A stretch of 64,000 bases of DNA, from NCBI RefSeq assembly GCF_030010625.1, contig NZ_JASCXN010000003.1, forward strand, positions 306,986-370,985, read 5' to 3'. Below are positions 8,485-16,386 of the stretch, one piece after another. The notes under the pieces are model-generated. The model saw only the letters and a program-made list of their open reading frames with translations. It ran no database searches and was not told where the DNA came from. Within the stretch, counting starts at the first letter, position 1, and the number at the start of each line of letters is the position of its first letter. The DNA comes from Streptomyces sp. CC208A. GTDB lineage: Bacteria > Actinomycetota > Actinomycetes > Streptomycetales > Streptomycetaceae. Made by a program: the position numbers and the translations under genes.

Positions 8485-9705
8485 TCAAGCTGCTCCCGTG
8501 ACGGGAGGTGAACTGTGAAAGCACTCTCCGTCACGGATCATCGCCCACAGGACGTCGAGGCGTCGGCGTGCGAGAGCCAGCAGGGCCTGCTTGTGGCCCT
8601 TGCCCTCGCTCCGCTTCCGGTCGTAGAACGCCTTCGAGACCGGGCAGCACTGAAGGCTCGCCATGGCCGACAGGTACATGGTTCTCAGCAGACCGCGGTG
8701 GTAGCGCCGGGGCCGGCGCAGGTTGCCGCTGACACGGCCGGAGTCGCGCGGTCTGGGGGCCAGGCCGGCGAAGCCGGCCAGGCGGTCGGCGCTGCCGAAG
8801 GCGTCCATGTCGCCACCGGTCGCGGCGAGGAACTCGGCTCCGAGTTTGGCTCCCATGCCGGGCAGGCTGCGGATCACCTCGGCGTGCGGATGCTCGCGAA
8901 ACTTGGCCTCGATCAGGGCGTCGAGCTCGGCGATCTCCTCATCGAGGGCCATCACCCCCTTCGCGAGGCGGACCACCATGGCGGCGGCCAGCTTCTCGCC
9001 GGGCAGTGCGGCCTGCTGGGCCTGGGCGGCCTCCACCGCCGTCTTCGCCAGTGCGGCGGCGCCTCTGACTTTGCGGTTCTTCAGCCATGTCTCGATCCGG
9101 CTCGCGCCTGCCCGGCGGATCGCGGCCGGGGTCTGGTAGCCGGTCGGCAGCATCACCGGCCCCCGGTTCGTCAGTTCCAGGGCCCGTTCCAACGCGGGGA
9201 AGATCTCCAGGAGTTGGGCGCGGAGGCGGTTGATCTGCCGCGTGCGGTCGAAGACCGTGTCCAGGCGGCGGGTAGTCAAGGTCCGCAGGTCGACGGCGAT
9301 CTCGTCGCCCGGCCGCAGCAGGCCCAGATCGCGTCGGACGCGGGCCTGGTCGGCGATGACGAAGGCGTCCTTCGCATCGGTCTTTCCCTCGCCGCCCTTG
9401 TAGGTGGCCGAGGCCCGGTGGACGGCCAGGCCGGTGAGGTAGGCGACCGGCTGGCCGTGGCTGACCAGCAGCCCGATCAGCAGCGCCGCACCGCCGTGGT
9501 TGAGGTCCACAGCCCACAGGGTGTCGGCGGATATCTCCAGGACATCGCCGATCAGGGTGAGCAGTTCACTCTCGTCGTTCGCGACCCGGCGGGACAGCAC
9601 ACGCTTGCCGTCCGCGTTGACCACCACGCAGTGGTGATGGGTCTTGCCGATGTCCACTCCGGCCCAGATCTCGGGCACGTTCCCCTCCGCCAGCTCGTCG
9701 TACAT
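8485..9705 (-). CDS. IS110-family transposase (DEDD recombinase)
   Basis: This 406-residue recombinase has the two IS110 domains. The N-terminal RuvC-like domain has AGVDIGKTHH near residue 17, AVDLNHGG and TDAKDAFVIAD as acidic positions. The C-terminal Tnp_20 domain has IRSLPGMGAKLGAEFLA, followed by FAGLAPRPRDSG and SGNLRRPRRYHR, the region of the catalytic serine. The ATG at 9705 is chosen because IS110 homology begins immediately after it; upstream codons in the same frame belong to the non-coding end and flanking genes. The frame is intact, so the element may still be active. Confidence 0.92.
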   Translation of the reverse strand: MYDELAEGNVPEIWAGVDIGKTHHHCVVVNADGKRVLSRRVANDESELLTLIGDVLEISADTLWAVDLNHGGAALLIGLLVSHGQPVAYLTGLAVHRASATYKGGEGKTDAKDAFVIADQARVRRDLGLLRPGDEIAVDLRTLTTRRLDTVFDRTRQINRLRAQLLEIFPALERALELTNRGPVMLPTGYQTPAAIRRAGASRIETWLKNRKVRGAAALAKTAVEAAQAQQAALPGEKLAAAMVVRLAKGVMALDEEIAELDALIEAKFREHPHAEVIRSLPGMGAKLGAEFLAATGGDMDAFGSADRLAGFAGLAPRPRDSGRVSGNLRRPRRYHRGLLRTMYLSAMASLQCCPVSKAFYDRKRSEGKGHKQALLALARRRLDVLWAMIRDGECFHSSPPVTGAA

Positions 9706-9890
9706 CGATCCCGCAGACGACCTCGCCGACGTTGTCCTACGCAGCGATCGAAAGTCGCATCTCCCAATTGGCGGTCGAGTCGTCGCGGGGCTCCGGGCGG
9801 CCAAGTTCCTTGAGCCATCTACGGCGCCACGATGACAGCCATACCCAGAGCCCCCGGGCCCTCCGATCTTACGAATGACCAGAGCAACCA
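9706..9890 (-). ncRNA. Candidate bridge-RNA region of the IS110 element
   Basis: IS110-group elements encode a structured bridge RNA in the non-coding end upstream of the recombinase. That RNA pairs with target and donor DNA. This 185-base stretch is in the right place and contains no gene. I did not derive a secondary structure or guide loops, so the call rests on position and family knowledge only. Confidence 0.35.
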
Positions 9891-9912
9891 CCCTTGAAAG
9901 GTAGGACCCACG

Positions 9913-10737
9913 ATGTCTGCAGCCCACGGAGACCAGCGGCTGACCCCCTCGGGGATGGGCACGCTCCTGCCCCCGGCCCCCGGCGGCTCCGTCGAGGAGC
10001 TGGCCGCGCGCGCCAAGGAGGCCGCGCTGGCGAGCGGTTGCGTCCTGGCCCGGGGCGTCGACCTGGACGAGGACGACTTCAAGCTCCTCGTACGCTCCCT
10101 CGGCGAAACGGTCGACCACAAGTTCGGCGAGGGGCAGGCCGATCTCCTCAAGCTCGACGCCTCCCGCGACAAGGGGAAGGTGGTGACGGGGCGCGGCCCG
10201 CTCCCGCTGCACACGGACGGTCTCCTGGTCGGCGAGCAGGTCGACCTGATCATCCTGTACGCGGCGGAGTTCTCCGACGCCCCCGGCTCCGGCGAGACCT
10301 ACGTCTGCGACCAGCTGACGGCGTGGAAGGAGATGCCCGCGCACCTCCGCCGGGTCCTCGACGAGCACGAGGTGGAGTACCTGGTGAAGGAGCGCGGGTA
10401 CTTCCCCACGGTGCCGGCCGACTGGTACGCGATCCCGACGACCCGGGACTACGGCCGGGTGACGTCCCTCAACATCACCACCGCCTTCCCCCGTGACGTG
10501 GACCAGCGCTCCTGGGAGATCCGGGTGAAGGGCATGGAGCCGGCGGCCTCCGAGGAGTTCTTCGAGGAGCTCGACGCCTTCCTGCGCTCGGAGCGCTACG
10601 CCTACACCCACCGCTGGGAGGTGGGCGACCTGCTGATCATCGACAACCAGCGGACGCTGCACGGCCGTACCGCCATCAGCGAGGGCGGCACCCGGGTGCT
10701 CTTCCGCGGGCAGCTGACGCTGTCCGACGCGGCCTAG
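9913..10737 (+). CDS. TauD/TfdA-family Fe(II)/2-oxoglutarate dioxygenase
   Basis: A 274-residue non-haem iron oxygenase. PLHTDG near residues 98-103 supplies the His and Asp of the HxD iron site. TLHGRTA near 249-255 supplies the distal His, and the arginine in VLFRGQLTL near the C terminus is placed to bind 2-oxoglutarate. Family members hydroxylate or desaturate amino acids, often as carrier-bound or free NRPS building blocks. It starts just after the IS element, with GGTAGGA upstream of the ATG. Before the insertion it was probably transcribed with the NRPS genes. The substrate is unknown. Confidence 0.87.
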   Translation: MSAAHGDQRLTPSGMGTLLPPAPGGSVEELAARAKEAALASGCVLARGVDLDEDDFKLLVRSLGETVDHKFGEGQADLLKLDASRDKGKVVTGRGPLPLHTDGLLVGEQVDLIILYAAEFSDAPGSGETYVCDQLTAWKEMPAHLRRVLDEHEVEYLVKERGYFPTVPADWYAIPTTRDYGRVTSLNITTAFPRDVDQRSWEIRVKGMEPAASEEFFEELDAFLRSERYAYTHRWEVGDLLIIDNQRTLHGRTAISEGGTRVLFRGQLTLSDAA

Positions 10738-10771
10738 CCGCGGCCGTGTCGGCCGCTCCGGGGGAGGACCG

Positions 10772-11482
10772 GTGATCGAGGAGGTGCTGCCCGCCCCCCA
10801 CGTGGCCGTCGAGGCCTTCGGCGATCCGCGGGAGCCATGGCCGCTCTTCGCCGAGGAGGAGCGGTGCGTGGCGGGGGCGGTGCCCGGCAGGCGCCGTGAG
10901 TTCGCCACGACCCGCGCCTGCGCCCGGGCCGCGCTGGCGCGGCTCGGCGAGACGCCCGGGCCGATTCCGCGCGGGCCCCGGGGCGCACCGGTGTGGCCGC
11001 GGTCGACGGTCGGCAGCATGACCCACTGCGACGGCTACCGGGCCGCGGTCGTGGCCCGGTCCGACGCGGTGCTGGCCGTCGGCCTGGACGCGGAGCCCCA
11101 CCTGCCGCTGGGAAGCCAGGGCGTCCTGCGCATGGTCCTGGTCCCCCAGGAGCGCGCGCACCTCACCGCGCTGGCCGTCTCCGATCCGGACGTGTGCTGG
11201 GACCGACTGCTGTTCAGCGCGAAAGAGAGCGTCTACAAGGCGTGGTCCTCGCTCACCGGAAGCTGGCTGGGCTTCGAGGAGGCGACGGTGACCGTCGACG
11301 TCCCCGCGGGCGCCTTCACGGCGGTCCTGGCGCGCCCGGCCCGCCTCGCGGAGGGCCTGCGCGTGACCCGGTTCCGGGGGAGGTGGGCCGTGCGACGGGG
11401 CCTGCTGCTCACGGCCGTCTCCTTGCCGAGGACATCCCCGGACCTCCGCCCCCGCCGGCTCCCGGCGCGTGGCACGGACTGA
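10772..11482 (+). CDS. 4'-phosphopantetheinyl transferase (EntD/Sfp type)
   Basis: This 236-residue enzyme would activate carrier domains by transferring phosphopantetheine from CoA. The core motifs are present: TRACARAAL near residue 47, GLDAEP near 108-113 (the magnesium-binding Asp/Glu) and WDRLLFSAKESVYKAW near 147-162. The EntD-type region between them is a little divergent, with SMTHCDGY in place of the common SLSHC-type motif. The GTG at 10772 follows GGGGGAGG. Its natural clients are the carrier domains of the adjacent NRPS proteins and the free carrier protein. Confidence 0.9.
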   Translation: MIEEVLPAPHVAVEAFGDPREPWPLFAEEERCVAGAVPGRRREFATTRACARAALARLGETPGPIPRGPRGAPVWPRSTVGSMTHCDGYRAAVVARSDAVLAVGLDAEPHLPLGSQGVLRMVLVPQERAHLTALAVSDPDVCWDRLLFSAKESVYKAWSSLTGSWLGFEEATVTVDVPAGAFTAVLARPARLAEGLRVTRFRGRWAVRRGLLLTAVSLPRTSPDLRPRRLPARGTD

Positions 11483-11564
11483 CCCGGCCCGTCCCACCCG
11501 CCCCCCGGCGCCGCACGTCGCCCGGCCCGGTTCACCGACAACTTTTCCGCAGAAGGAGTTCGCG

Positions 11565-12077
11565 ATGCTCAAGCCCAGACAGCCCGTACCCGCCCTCGAC
11601 CTCCCCCTGGTGGGCGGAGGCCGTTGGGTCCTCGCCGACCAGCGGCCCGAGAGCTTCACCCTGGTGGTCTTCTACCGGGGCGTGCACTGCCCCATGTGCC
11701 GCGCCCACATCACGGAACTGGACGCTCTGATACCGCAGTTGGCCGAGGTCGGGGTGACGTCGGTGGTGGCGGTGAGCGGTGACGGGGTCGACCGCGCCGA
11801 GCGGGCCGTCAGGGAATGGGACCTCACCCGGGTGCCGGTCGGCTACGGGCTGAGCCCGGAGTCGATGCGGGAGTGGGGGCTGTACATCTCGAAGGCCATC
11901 AACGAGGGCAACCCCGACGAGTTCAGCGAACCGGGCCTGTTCCTCGTGCGCCCGGACGGCACCCTGTACGCGGCGGTGCAGACCACGATGCCGTTCCTGC
12001 GCCCGCACCTCGACGAGGTCGTCGAGACGGTTCGCTGGATCAACGAGAACGACTACCCGGCGCGGGGTGAGGTGTGA
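11565..12077 (+). CDS. Peroxiredoxin-like (AhpC/TSA family) protein
   Basis: A 170-residue thioredoxin-fold protein with FYRGVHCPMCRAH near residues 41-53. The first Cys is placed like a peroxidatic Cys, with a second Cys in a CxxC arrangement, which is unlike the TxxC of classic peroxiredoxins. Such proteins may reduce peroxides or handle thiol/disulfide chemistry. AGAAGGAG upstream fixes the ATG. The stop overlaps the GTG start of the rhodanese gene, so the pair is translationally coupled. It may manage sulfur redox state for the cysteine-using pathway, or may be a general stress protein caught in the cluster. Confidence 0.85.
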   Translation: MLKPRQPVPALDLPLVGGGRWVLADQRPESFTLVVFYRGVHCPMCRAHITELDALIPQLAEVGVTSVVAVSGDGVDRAERAVREWDLTRVPVGYGLSPESMREWGLYISKAINEGNPDEFSEPGLFLVRPDGTLYAAVQTTMPFLRPHLDEVVETVRWINENDYPARGEV

Positions 12078-12418
12078 GCGGCGAAGAGCCGGCGCCCGCG
12101 TCGATCACCGCCGGGCAGCTCAAGGATCTCCTTGACCGCGGCGCGGAGATCGACCTCATCGACGTCCGGGAACCCCACGAGTGGGAGATCGTCCGCATCC
12201 CCGGAGCCCGGCTCGTCCCCGGACGCGCCTGGCTGGACGGGACCGCGACGCGGACCCTGAGCGCGGACCGCACGCCCGTCTTCTACTGCAGGACCGGTGT
12301 CCGCACGCGAGCGGTCCTGGCCGCGGTGCGGCAGGCGGGGTTCGCCGACGCGGTGCACCTCGAAGGCGGCGTCATCGCCTGGGTGCGGCAGATCGACCCC
12401 AGCCTGCCGGAGTACTGA
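12074..12418 (+). CDS. Single-domain rhodanese-like protein
   Basis: At 114 residues it has the length of a one-domain sulfurtransferase. LIDVREPHEWEIVRIPGA is the CH2A-type signature, and the active-site loop VFYCRTGVRT (Cys near 77) carries the persulfide-forming cysteine, followed by HLEGGVIAW. The GTG start lies inside the stop of the peroxiredoxin-like gene. Rhodaneses move sulfane sulfur, so in this setting it could supply or remove sulfur from an intermediate. That role is inferred from context only. Confidence 0.87.
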   Translation: MSGEEPAPASITAGQLKDLLDRGAEIDLIDVREPHEWEIVRIPGARLVPGRAWLDGTATRTLSADRTPVFYCRTGVRTRAVLAAVRQAGFADAVHLEGGVIAWVRQIDPSLPEY

Positions 12419-12540
12419 GCCGCACGAACGACGACGGACTCCCGGCGCGCGACGCGGGACCCCCTCCCGCCCGCCGGAGCCGTCACCCAGAGGGATCCGG
12501 TCGACGACCACGGTCGCGACCGCAGACAGAGAAGACCCGC

Positions 12541-12597
12541 ACTCAGCAGCCCACCCGGACCCAGCAGTCCACCCGGACCCAGCAGTCCCCCGCACCG
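12541..12597 (+). repeat. Short direct repeats upstream of the ligase gene
   Basis: Two to three copies of an 18-base unit, cacccggacccagcagtc, lie in the 237-base gap between the rhodanese and ligase genes. They have no open frame of their own that looks real. The function is unknown; slippage-derived repeats are common in such gaps. Confidence 0.6.
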
Positions 12598-12655
12598 CCT
12601 CCTGTGCCGGAGCACTCCGGCCGTGGGCGCGCCGTCTCACCGGAAAGGCCCGATC

Positions 12656-14065
12656 ATGGCTCCCGTCAGCAAGTGGTGCGTCGTCACCAATGCCCCCGTC
12701 CCCGACCTGGAGGGCCTGGCGCACTCCGCCGACCTGGGCGACCTGCGGGTGTACCACCGCGGTCCCGAGGGAGTACGCCTCCCGGAGAACCCGCCGTTCG
12801 TCATCGACGCCGCCACCCTGACCCCGCACTCCCGCGGCGGTTCGGCCTCGACGATGCTGATCGAGCCGGACACCGTCACCGTCCGCGTCTCGGCGCTGAA
12901 CGAGGACCCGGTCTACTACGCGGTCAACCGCATGAAGGGCCTGTTCGCCTACTTCACGGACCTGCTCCTCGCGCCCCTGGTGCTGCCCGCGCTCGCCCTG
13001 CCCGTCCGGTTCGCCGGCGGTTCTCCGGGGCACGAGGGCGGCACCCTGCTGGCCGGTGTGGAGCGGCTGCGCCACGGCACCGTGTCCCGTACCCGGCGCC
13101 TCGACGGACACTGGCTCACGGACGCGGGCGACGAGCCCGACGTGCTCGCCGACTTCCGCGCGCCGCACCTGGACGACCCTCTGGCCGCCGGCGAGGCCCA
13201 GCTGGCGGCGCTGACGGCGGAGATCGAGCGGATCGACGCGGCCACCCCGGAGGGCACGTCCTACGCCACCCTGCTGTCCGGGGGCATCGACTCCGGGACC
13301 GTGACCTGGCTGGCGTCCCGCGCCGGGCTCTCCGTCGCCCCGTACAGCGTCGCGACCCCCTGGGGCGACGAGCTCGACGACGCGGCCGAACTCTGCGCGG
13401 AGCTCGGCATCGACCTCGAACCGGTCCACCTGACCGAGGACGAGATCGTCGGCTCGATCCCGGAGGCCGTCCGGTGGCTGGGAGTGGCCGACGCCGAGGT
13501 CGTCGAGGTCGCGCTGACGGCGACGACGGTGCAGCGGCTCGGCGCCGTCCCGGCGGAGCGGGTCCTGCTGACCGGTTACGGCAGCGATCTGATCAACGCC
13601 GGCCTCTACCGCCCCTTCGACCACCGCGACGACCTGATCGAGCAGGTCCTGGCCGCGGTCGACCGCACCCGGCGCAGCAACGAACTGTCCCACCGCATGC
13701 CGCTCGCCTACGGCACGACCGTCCACCACCCCTTCTGGTCCTGGCCGGTGATGAAGGTCGCCCTGGAGACCGCGCCCGAGTGCAAGGTCCGGGACGGCCG
13801 GGAGAAGCACCACCTCCGTACGGCGATGAGCAGCCGGGTCTCCGAGTCGATCGCCTGGCGCAAGAAGATCGCCGTCCACCACGGCGGCGGCCTCCAGGAC
13901 GGAGTGGCACGCCGTCTGGAGAAGGAGACGGGCACCCCGGACCGGCAGGCCCTGTACCTGGCCTGCTTCGCCGAGCTCCTGGACCGGGCGGCACAGGGCG
14001 AGCTGGACCCCGGGGACCCGTGGCAGCTCTTCGAGCGGGCCGTACGCCGCGTCCGTACCGGCTGA
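12656..14065 (+). CDS. Asparagine-synthetase/beta-lactam-synthetase-like ligase
   Basis: This 469-residue member of the AsnB superfamily has the PP-loop SGGIDSG near residues 208-214, followed by an adenylating core with TGYGSD near 306-311 and W-R-K-K near 400. The N-terminal half is shortened and has no Cys at position 2 (it begins M-A-P-V-S-K-W-C), so glutamine-dependent ammonia release is unlikely. Beta-lactam synthetases, CarA and lasso-peptide cyclases share that loss and make an internal amide from an adenylated carboxylate. A ring-closing or ligating step on the peptide product is the best guess. ATG 12656 has GGAAAGG upstream. Confidence 0.8.
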   Translation: MAPVSKWCVVTNAPVPDLEGLAHSADLGDLRVYHRGPEGVRLPENPPFVIDAATLTPHSRGGSASTMLIEPDTVTVRVSALNEDPVYYAVNRMKGLFAYFTDLLLAPLVLPALALPVRFAGGSPGHEGGTLLAGVERLRHGTVSRTRRLDGHWLTDAGDEPDVLADFRAPHLDDPLAAGEAQLAALTAEIERIDAATPEGTSYATLLSGGIDSGTVTWLASRAGLSVAPYSVATPWGDELDDAAELCAELGIDLEPVHLTEDEIVGSIPEAVRWLGVADAEVVEVALTATTVQRLGAVPAERVLLTGYGSDLINAGLYRPFDHRDDLIEQVLAAVDRTRRSNELSHRMPLAYGTTVHHPFWSWPVMKVALETAPECKVRDGREKHHLRTAMSSRVSESIAWRKKIAVHHGGGLQDGVARRLEKETGTPDRQALYLACFAELLDRAAQGELDPGDPWQLFERAVRRVRTG

Positions 14066-14312
14066 CCGGCTGCCCCCGGCAGCCCGTCCGGTGCGGACGG
14101 ACGCGCCGGCACCCCGCGACGTCCGCGTACGGCAGCAGCCGTGAAGTCACCGCCGACCTGGTCCCCGCCCGTGTCCGATCCCCCGAGTCCGGCCCGACCG
14201 CCACCAAGGAACCCCCGATGCCGCTGCTCCCCCCACCGGTCCCGCCCGGGGGCCGGTCCTCCCTCCCGGCGCCCGTCGCTCCCGTCCCGTCCGCGCGGAA
14301 GGAGGCCCCGAG

Positions 14313-15512
14313 ATGACCCGGCGGATACGCACACAGGTGGGCATCATCGGCGCGGGCCCCACCGGCCTGGTCGCGGCTTCGGCGCTGGGCAGGGCGGGCA
14401 TCGACCACGTGGTGGTGGAGCGGTCCTCGCGCGAGCGCGTCGAGCAGCGTGCCGGGGTGGGGCTCCTGGAGCAGTGGACGGTGCGGTACCTCAGGAGCCT
14501 GGGTCTGGGCGACCGGTTGGTCGAGGAGGGACAGCGGGTGGGCCGCTCGTACTTCCAGATCCTCGGCCGGCGCCTCGCCCTCGACTACGCCACCCTGACC
14601 GGCGGGGACCGGCACTGGCTGTACCCGCAGCACCTGCTCGTCCGCGACCTGTTCGAGGGGCTGGACCGGGCGGGCACGCCGCTGCTGTTCTCGCGGCCGG
14701 TCCGTGCGGTGGTGGGCCTGCCCGGTCCGGCACCGAGCATCGTGTGCGACGAGGTGGAGATCGCCTGCGACTTCGTCATCGGCTGCGACGGTTTCCGGGG
14801 CATCACCCGCACCCTGATGCCGTCGGCCCTCGACGACCCCCCGGAGGCATCCCTGCGCTATCCGTACGAGACGCTGACCATGCTCGCCGAGGTGGACCGG
14901 CCGGTAGAGGGCGTCGTCCACGCGGTGACCGAGTGGGGGTTCGCGGGGATGATGCCGCGCGCTCCCGGGGTCAGCCGCTTCCATCTGCAGGTCGGCGCCG
15001 GGGAGAGCCTGGACGACTGGCCGGTGGAGCGCATCCAGGAGCAGCTGGCGCTGCGGCTGCGCTGCGAGGGCACCGTCGCGCCCCGGATCGGCGTCGTCAC
15101 CGAGCTGCGGACCCTGCTGATGCGGAGCCACATCAGCGACACGCTGCGCCACGGCAGCCTGTTCCTCGCCGGGGACGCGGCCCATCTGCTGACCCCGTTC
15201 GGAGGGAAGGGAGCCAATCTGGCCATCGCCGACGTCGCCGACCTGGCGCGGGGGCTGATCGCCCACTACCACCGCGGGGACGACAGGCTGCTCGACGGTT
15301 ACGCACGGCGTCGCCTGCGGCAGATCTGGCAGGTCCAGGAGTTCTCCGACCGGCTGCTCCGGCTCGTCATGCTCCCGCCCGCGGAGTCCGGACCGGCCGC
15401 GCGGCGCTTCGTCCTGGGGCTGAGGCTCGCGGCCATCGAGCGGATGGTCCAGGGACCGGAGGCGGAGTCCTTCGCCCGCCAGTACGTCGGCTCGAACGGC
15501 CCTGCCGCGTAA
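14313..15512 (+). CDS. FAD-dependent monooxygenase, PobA-like
   Basis: A 399-residue group A flavoprotein hydroxylase. IIGAGPTGLVAASAL at the N terminus is the dinucleotide-binding fold, VIGCDGFRGITR near 155 is the DG motif, and LFLAGDAAHLLTPFGGKGANLA near 285-305 is the FAD-ribose motif. The closest pattern I know is 4-hydroxybenzoate 3-monooxygenase, judged by R-A-G-V-G-L-L-E-Q and the layout after it. AAGGAGG precedes the ATG. It may hydroxylate an aromatic building block of the NRPS product, although the gene could also be catabolic. It is the last gene that plausibly belongs to the cluster; 247 bases separate it from the ligase gene. Confidence 0.85.
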   Translation: MTRRIRTQVGIIGAGPTGLVAASALGRAGIDHVVVERSSRERVEQRAGVGLLEQWTVRYLRSLGLGDRLVEEGQRVGRSYFQILGRRLALDYATLTGGDRHWLYPQHLLVRDLFEGLDRAGTPLLFSRPVRAVVGLPGPAPSIVCDEVEIACDFVIGCDGFRGITRTLMPSALDDPPEASLRYPYETLTMLAEVDRPVEGVVHAVTEWGFAGMMPRAPGVSRFHLQVGAGESLDDWPVERIQEQLALRLRCEGTVAPRIGVVTELRTLLMRSHISDTLRHGSLFLAGDAAHLLTPFGGKGANLAIADVADLARGLIAHYHRGDDRLLDGYARRRLRQIWQVQEFSDRLLRLVMLPPAESGPAARRFVLGLRLAAIERMVQGPEAESFARQYVGSNGPAA

Positions 15513-15630
15513 GGCCCGACGGCCCGGCCTCACGGTGTGGGCGCGGAGGCCGTACTCCCTTCCGCCGCGCTGCCGGGCCGCCGGACCTCAGCGCGCCCCG
15601 TCCCGGCCCCGTCCGGGGAATGATGGCGGG

Positions 15631-16107
15631 ATGGAGTCGATCATCACCCGCCTTCCGGCGGACTTCTGGACCGTCCGCTACGACGGTTCGCGTTTCCCGG
15701 GCGCCGCCGCCGTGGCCGCGCGGCCGGGGCTCGCGGCCGGGGCCAACTGCCAGTTGTTCGCCTACGAGGTGCTCAGGCACTTCGGGCTGCGCCCCCCGGA
15801 CCTGCGCTCCTCCGAGCTCTGGGACGACACGGCGGCCACCGTCCGCGTGCCGGTCGCGCGCCCCCTCGACCTGCTCCTGTTCAACTCCACCGACCGTGCC
15901 TACGGCGCGCACGTCGGCGTCTGGACGGGTGACGACGCGATCCTCCACCTGTGTGCGGAAGTCGGGCGACCCGCGGTCTGGCGGCCGGAGGACTTCGCGG
16001 TCCGCGGGCGCTACGGAGTCCTCCTCGGAGCCAAGCGCGCCCTCCCGCCCCGGTCGGCCCGAGGGCCGCGCCTCCGGGATTCGGATGGGCGCGGCCGGGC
16101 TGGGTAG
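15631..16107 (+). CDS. NlpC/P60-like hydrolase-type protein
   Basis: A 158-residue protein with a likely papain-like core. The candidate Cys is in GANCQLFAYEVLRHFG and the candidate His in GAHVGVWTGDDAILHL, the order seen in NlpC/P60 and CHAP amidases. There is no signal peptide from the ATG at 15631, chosen because residues upstream are low-complexity. Streptomyces homologues are usually labelled cell-wall hydrolase, but activity is not established and the substrate is unknown. Confidence 0.65.
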   Translation: MESIITRLPADFWTVRYDGSRFPGAAAVAARPGLAAGANCQLFAYEVLRHFGLRPPDLRSSELWDDTAATVRVPVARPLDLLLFNSTDRAYGAHVGVWTGDDAILHLCAEVGRPAVWRPEDFAVRGRYGVLLGAKRALPPRSARGPRLRDSDGRGRAG

Positions 16108-16149
16108 GCGCTCGGGGAGCGGCCGGGTGGCCGTGGAGGAGGTGTCGTC

Positions 16150-16368
16150 ATGGCGACCCCGAGCAACCCCGATCCCGATCCTCGCGTCGTCCCGGGCCCC
16201 GACCCGGGCGGGACGCCTCCGGCCGAGTCCGGTACCAGCACCGGTACGGGGCCCTACCGGCGGCCGACCCGCGGCTGGGCGGCCGGACCGCTGCTCGCCC
16301 TGGGCATCGTGGTGGTCCTGTGCGCCCTGTTCTTCGTCGTGTACGCGATCGTCCTCGCCGTCGACTGA
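16150..16368 (+). CDS. Small Pro-rich single-pass membrane protein (DUF6480-like)
   Basis: A 72-residue protein with an acidic, proline- and glycine-rich N-terminal half (NPDPDPRVVPGPDPGG) and one C-terminal transmembrane helix (about residues 46-70). It resembles the actinobacterial DUF6480 family from memory. GGAGGTG upstream supports the ATG at 16150. The function is unknown. Confidence 0.7.
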   Translation: MATPSNPDPDPRVVPGPDPGGTPPAESGTSTGTGPYRRPTRGWAAGPLLALGIVVVLCALFFVVYAIVLAVD

Positions 16369-16386
16369 CCGTGCCGGGCGTGGCGG

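Larger units (their letters stand above)
8471..9890 (-). mobile_element. IS110-family insertion sequence (ends approximate)
   Basis: The element consists of one DEDD transposase gene (8485-9705, minus strand) plus a non-coding stretch of about 190 bases upstream of it. It sits between the carrier-protein gene and the dioxygenase gene of the NRPS cluster. No terminal inverted repeat or target duplication is evident, as is normal for IS110. I cannot fix the ends from this sequence alone: the left limit is somewhere between 8428 and 8484 and the right limit between about 9840 and 9900. The insertion splits what was probably one operon. Confidence 0.75.

Noticed and set aside
9706..11019. Longer transposase frame extending upstream of 9705
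   Set aside because: The upstream part is antisense to the dioxygenase and PPTase genes and has no IS110 features.
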